DNA of 7,473 nucleotides from Thermotogae bacterium (GTDB lineage Bacteria; Thermotogota; Thermotogae; Petrotogales; Kosmotogaceae): positions 1-7,473 of the forward strand of contig QNAR01000075.1 of the NCBI GenBank assembly GCA_003643975.1, in the 5' to 3' direction. The position numbers and the translations under genes were made by a program. A model generated the notes under the pieces. That model worked only from the letters and a program-made list of their open reading frames with translations, was not told the DNA's origin and ran no database searches. Below are positions 6,173-7,473 of the stretch, piece by piece (the stretch's first letter is position 1; each line of letters begins with the position of its first letter).

Positions 6173-7285
6173 ATGAAGAGACTTATATTGTTGTTAATTA
6201 CTTCGGTTCTGATGCTTTCCCTCGTGGGCTGTACGCTTCCAAGGGAAGGGAGTTTTGAGCATTTCACAGTTGCGGATGTGTTTTCTTATGTTTTCAAGCT
6301 TGCTTTTGGCCCTATTTTCAAGGAGGTTCCGAAAGGACTTTCAAGCGACAATATCCCTGATGAACACTCAGAAGATACAACTTCAATTGCATTCACACTT
6401 ATTGGAGATATCATGTTTACAGAAAACATCCAAAATGATTTATACAGAGCGTATCCTGAAAAGCTAAAAGAATCAGACTTAACAATTGCCAACCTTGAAT
6501 TTCCCATAAATCCCTCAAAGGGGCCTTCTGGTTTTCCACATTTTAATGGCACAACGGAGTTCTTTGAAAGAGCTGTCCTTCCTCTACACCCGGACATATT
6601 AAATATGGCCAATAACCATTGTCTTGACCAGGGAACAGAAGGATTATATACAACAATGGAACTTTTAAAAAGATATAAAATCCTCTTCACGGGTGTTAAG
6701 CTGAACTCAAAGCAGTACATTGTTTTAGAACTTAAGGGTGTTAAGATAGCATTGACTGGGTTCACATATTCCACAAATGCCATGAAAGACGCTGGTGATG
6801 AAATTGTAAACAAGCTAAGGCTCAATCGGCCGTGTCACATCGAAGAGGAAATTGTTCCTTTGATTTCACTGGTTCAAAAAATGGAAGAGAAAGCAGATGT
6901 AGTTATAGCCATTCTTCACTGGGGGTTTGAATACGAGTTTAGCCCGACTGAAAATCAAATATACATTGCTCATAAGCTCATCGAAACAGGTGCTGATATG
7001 ATAATTGGCCATCATCCCCATGTTCTTCAGGATTTTGAATATTATACGGGTGAAAATGGACGCAAGGGTTTGATTTTTTATTCACTGGGAAACTGGACCA
7101 CAGGAATGAACTGGTTATACACCAGAACAACCGCTGTTATTAATGTACGCCTTGATAAGAAAGGAAATGTTTTATCAGTGGAAACATACCCCTTCATTTT
7201 CGAAGATGGCAAATTCAATCCTTTAGTGGAGTTCAGGGATAACAAATTTCTTCCTGACTCTTTTAAAATTCATTCTGCCTGGTGA
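6173..7285 (+). CDS. CapA-like lipoprotein (PGA_cap metallophosphatase-fold family)
   Basis: A 370-residue protein. Residues 1-19 form a lipoprotein signal peptide ending in the lipobox LVGC with Cys20, so it is expected to be lipid-anchored outside the cytoplasmic membrane. After a linker of about 50 residues, the CapA/PGA_cap domain begins: GDIMF at 78-82, ANLEFP at 106-111, MANNHCLDQG at 145-154, ILHWGFEYE at 247-255, GADMIIGHHPHVLQ at 273-286 and YSLGNW at 303-308. These Asp, Asn and His residues are the usual metal-site signature of this calcineurin-like fold. CapA (PgsA) proteins take part in poly-gamma-glutamate capsule production, but many homologues lie outside such clusters and have no proven reaction. 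No capB or capC is present here. ATG at 6173 follows a modest site (TAGGAA) 30 bp after the preceding stop, consistent with the same transcript as the two hydrolases. Confidence 0.9.
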   Translation: MKRLILLLITSVLMLSLVGCTLPREGSFEHFTVADVFSYVFKLAFGPIFKEVPKGLSSDNIPDEHSEDTTSIAFTLIGDIMFTENIQNDLYRAYPEKLKESDLTIANLEFPINPSKGPSGFPHFNGTTEFFERAVLPLHPDILNMANNHCLDQGTEGLYTTMELLKRYKILFTGVKLNSKQYIVLELKGVKIALTGFTYSTNAMKDAGDEIVNKLRLNRPCHIEEEIVPLISLVQKMEEKADVVIAILHWGFEYEFSPTENQIYIAHKLIETGADMIIGHHPHVLQDFEYYTGENGRKGLIFYSLGNWTTGMNWLYTRTTAVINVRLDKKGNVLSVETYPFIFEDGKFNPLVEFRDNKFLPDSFKIHSAW

Positions 7286-7310
7286 TCATTTAAGTTTGGA
7301 GGCGAAGACT

Positions 7311-7473
7311 ATGAAAAGCCATTTAGGAGCTGTTTCACCATCTATGCTTGTCGCAATTTCGGCGCTGTTGTTCTCAGTCCTGATTTATCTGTTTCCAATA
7401 ACACCGATCGCCCCACCTGATGGACCTTACGATGTTGGGTTTAAAACCTTTGAAATAAGTAATCCAGACCCCA
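7311..7473 (+). CDS. N-terminus of a membrane-anchored or secreted protein, possibly a PAF-acetylhydrolase-like hydrolase (cut by window end)
   Basis: An ATG at 7311, 8 nt after a strong GGAGG (7298-7302) and 25 bp after the CapA-like stop, opens a frame that stays open for 54 codons to the window edge. Residues 1-30 contain a hydrophobic segment (MLVAISALLFSVLIYLF) that would act as a signal peptide or membrane anchor. The following PPDGPYDVGFKTFEISNPDP resembles the start of bacterial PAF-acetylhydrolase/dienelactone-hydrolase-like proteins, which commonly begin their catalytic domain with GPY.VG..... then D.R. No catalytic motif is in view, so the family call is tentative; the gene and its start are well supported. 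Confidence 0.75.
   Translation, partial: MKSHLGAVSPSMLVAISALLFSVLIYLFPITPIAPPDGPYDVGFKTFEISNPDP

Noticed and set aside
5881..6267. Minus-strand open frame of 128 codons spanning the junction of two operon genes
   Set aside because: Antisense to the end of the Cys-hydrolase and start of the CapA-like gene, with no start signal or domain.
6286..6825. Minus-strand open frame of 179 codons
   Set aside because: It lies wholly inside the CapA-like gene, whose motifs are intact; the minus frame has low-complexity Ser/Phe-rich content typical of an antisense shadow.

Overview
The window looks like chromosomal DNA of a thermophilic or anaerobic bacterium of moderate, AT-leaning base composition. Strong purine-rich ribosome sites (GGAGG, GGGGG, GGTGAT), mixed ATG/GTG/TTG starts, frequent AGA/AGG arginine codons, short intergenic gaps and a class II fructose bisphosphatase fit the Thermotogota (Kosmotoga/Mesotoga-like). 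A clostridial relative cannot be excluded. The taxonomic guess is inference only.

Left part, minus strand (1-2816). Transcription runs leftward from iadA (isoaspartyl dipeptidase, 1698-2816), through a damaged remnant of a CobW/COG0523 G3E-family GTPase (1172-1697), to guaA (GMP synthase, starting at 1058 and running off the left edge). The remnant keeps the C-terminal CobW_C domain and the tail of the GTPase domain. Its P-loop half is absent, a stop codon interrupts it, and the place of the NKxD motif is degenerate.

Middle (2817-3013). The divergent intergenic region between iadA and glpX carries a perfect 10-bp inverted repeat with a 4-nt loop. glpX (3014-4021, plus strand) encodes class II fructose-1,6-bisphosphatase, with an Asp in place of the usual Glu in its DPIEGT motif, and is followed by a weak terminator-like structure.

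Right part, plus strand (about 4101-7473). Four tightly packed genes look like one operon: a membrane-anchored HGGGW carboxylesterase, an alpha/beta hydrolase whose apparent nucleophile is Cys (GYCLGG), a CapA-like (PGA_cap) lipoprotein, and the start of a further membrane-anchored or secreted protein whose first residues resemble PAF-acetylhydrolase-like alpha/beta hydrolases. Two of the first three gene products and the partial one carry export or anchoring signals, so the operon probably acts on an ester- or amide-containing envelope or extracellular substrate. This cluster is the best candidate in the window for something undescribed, but its function cannot be read from the sequence.

No tRNA, rRNA, CRISPR array, insertion sequence, attachment site or replication origin was recognised.
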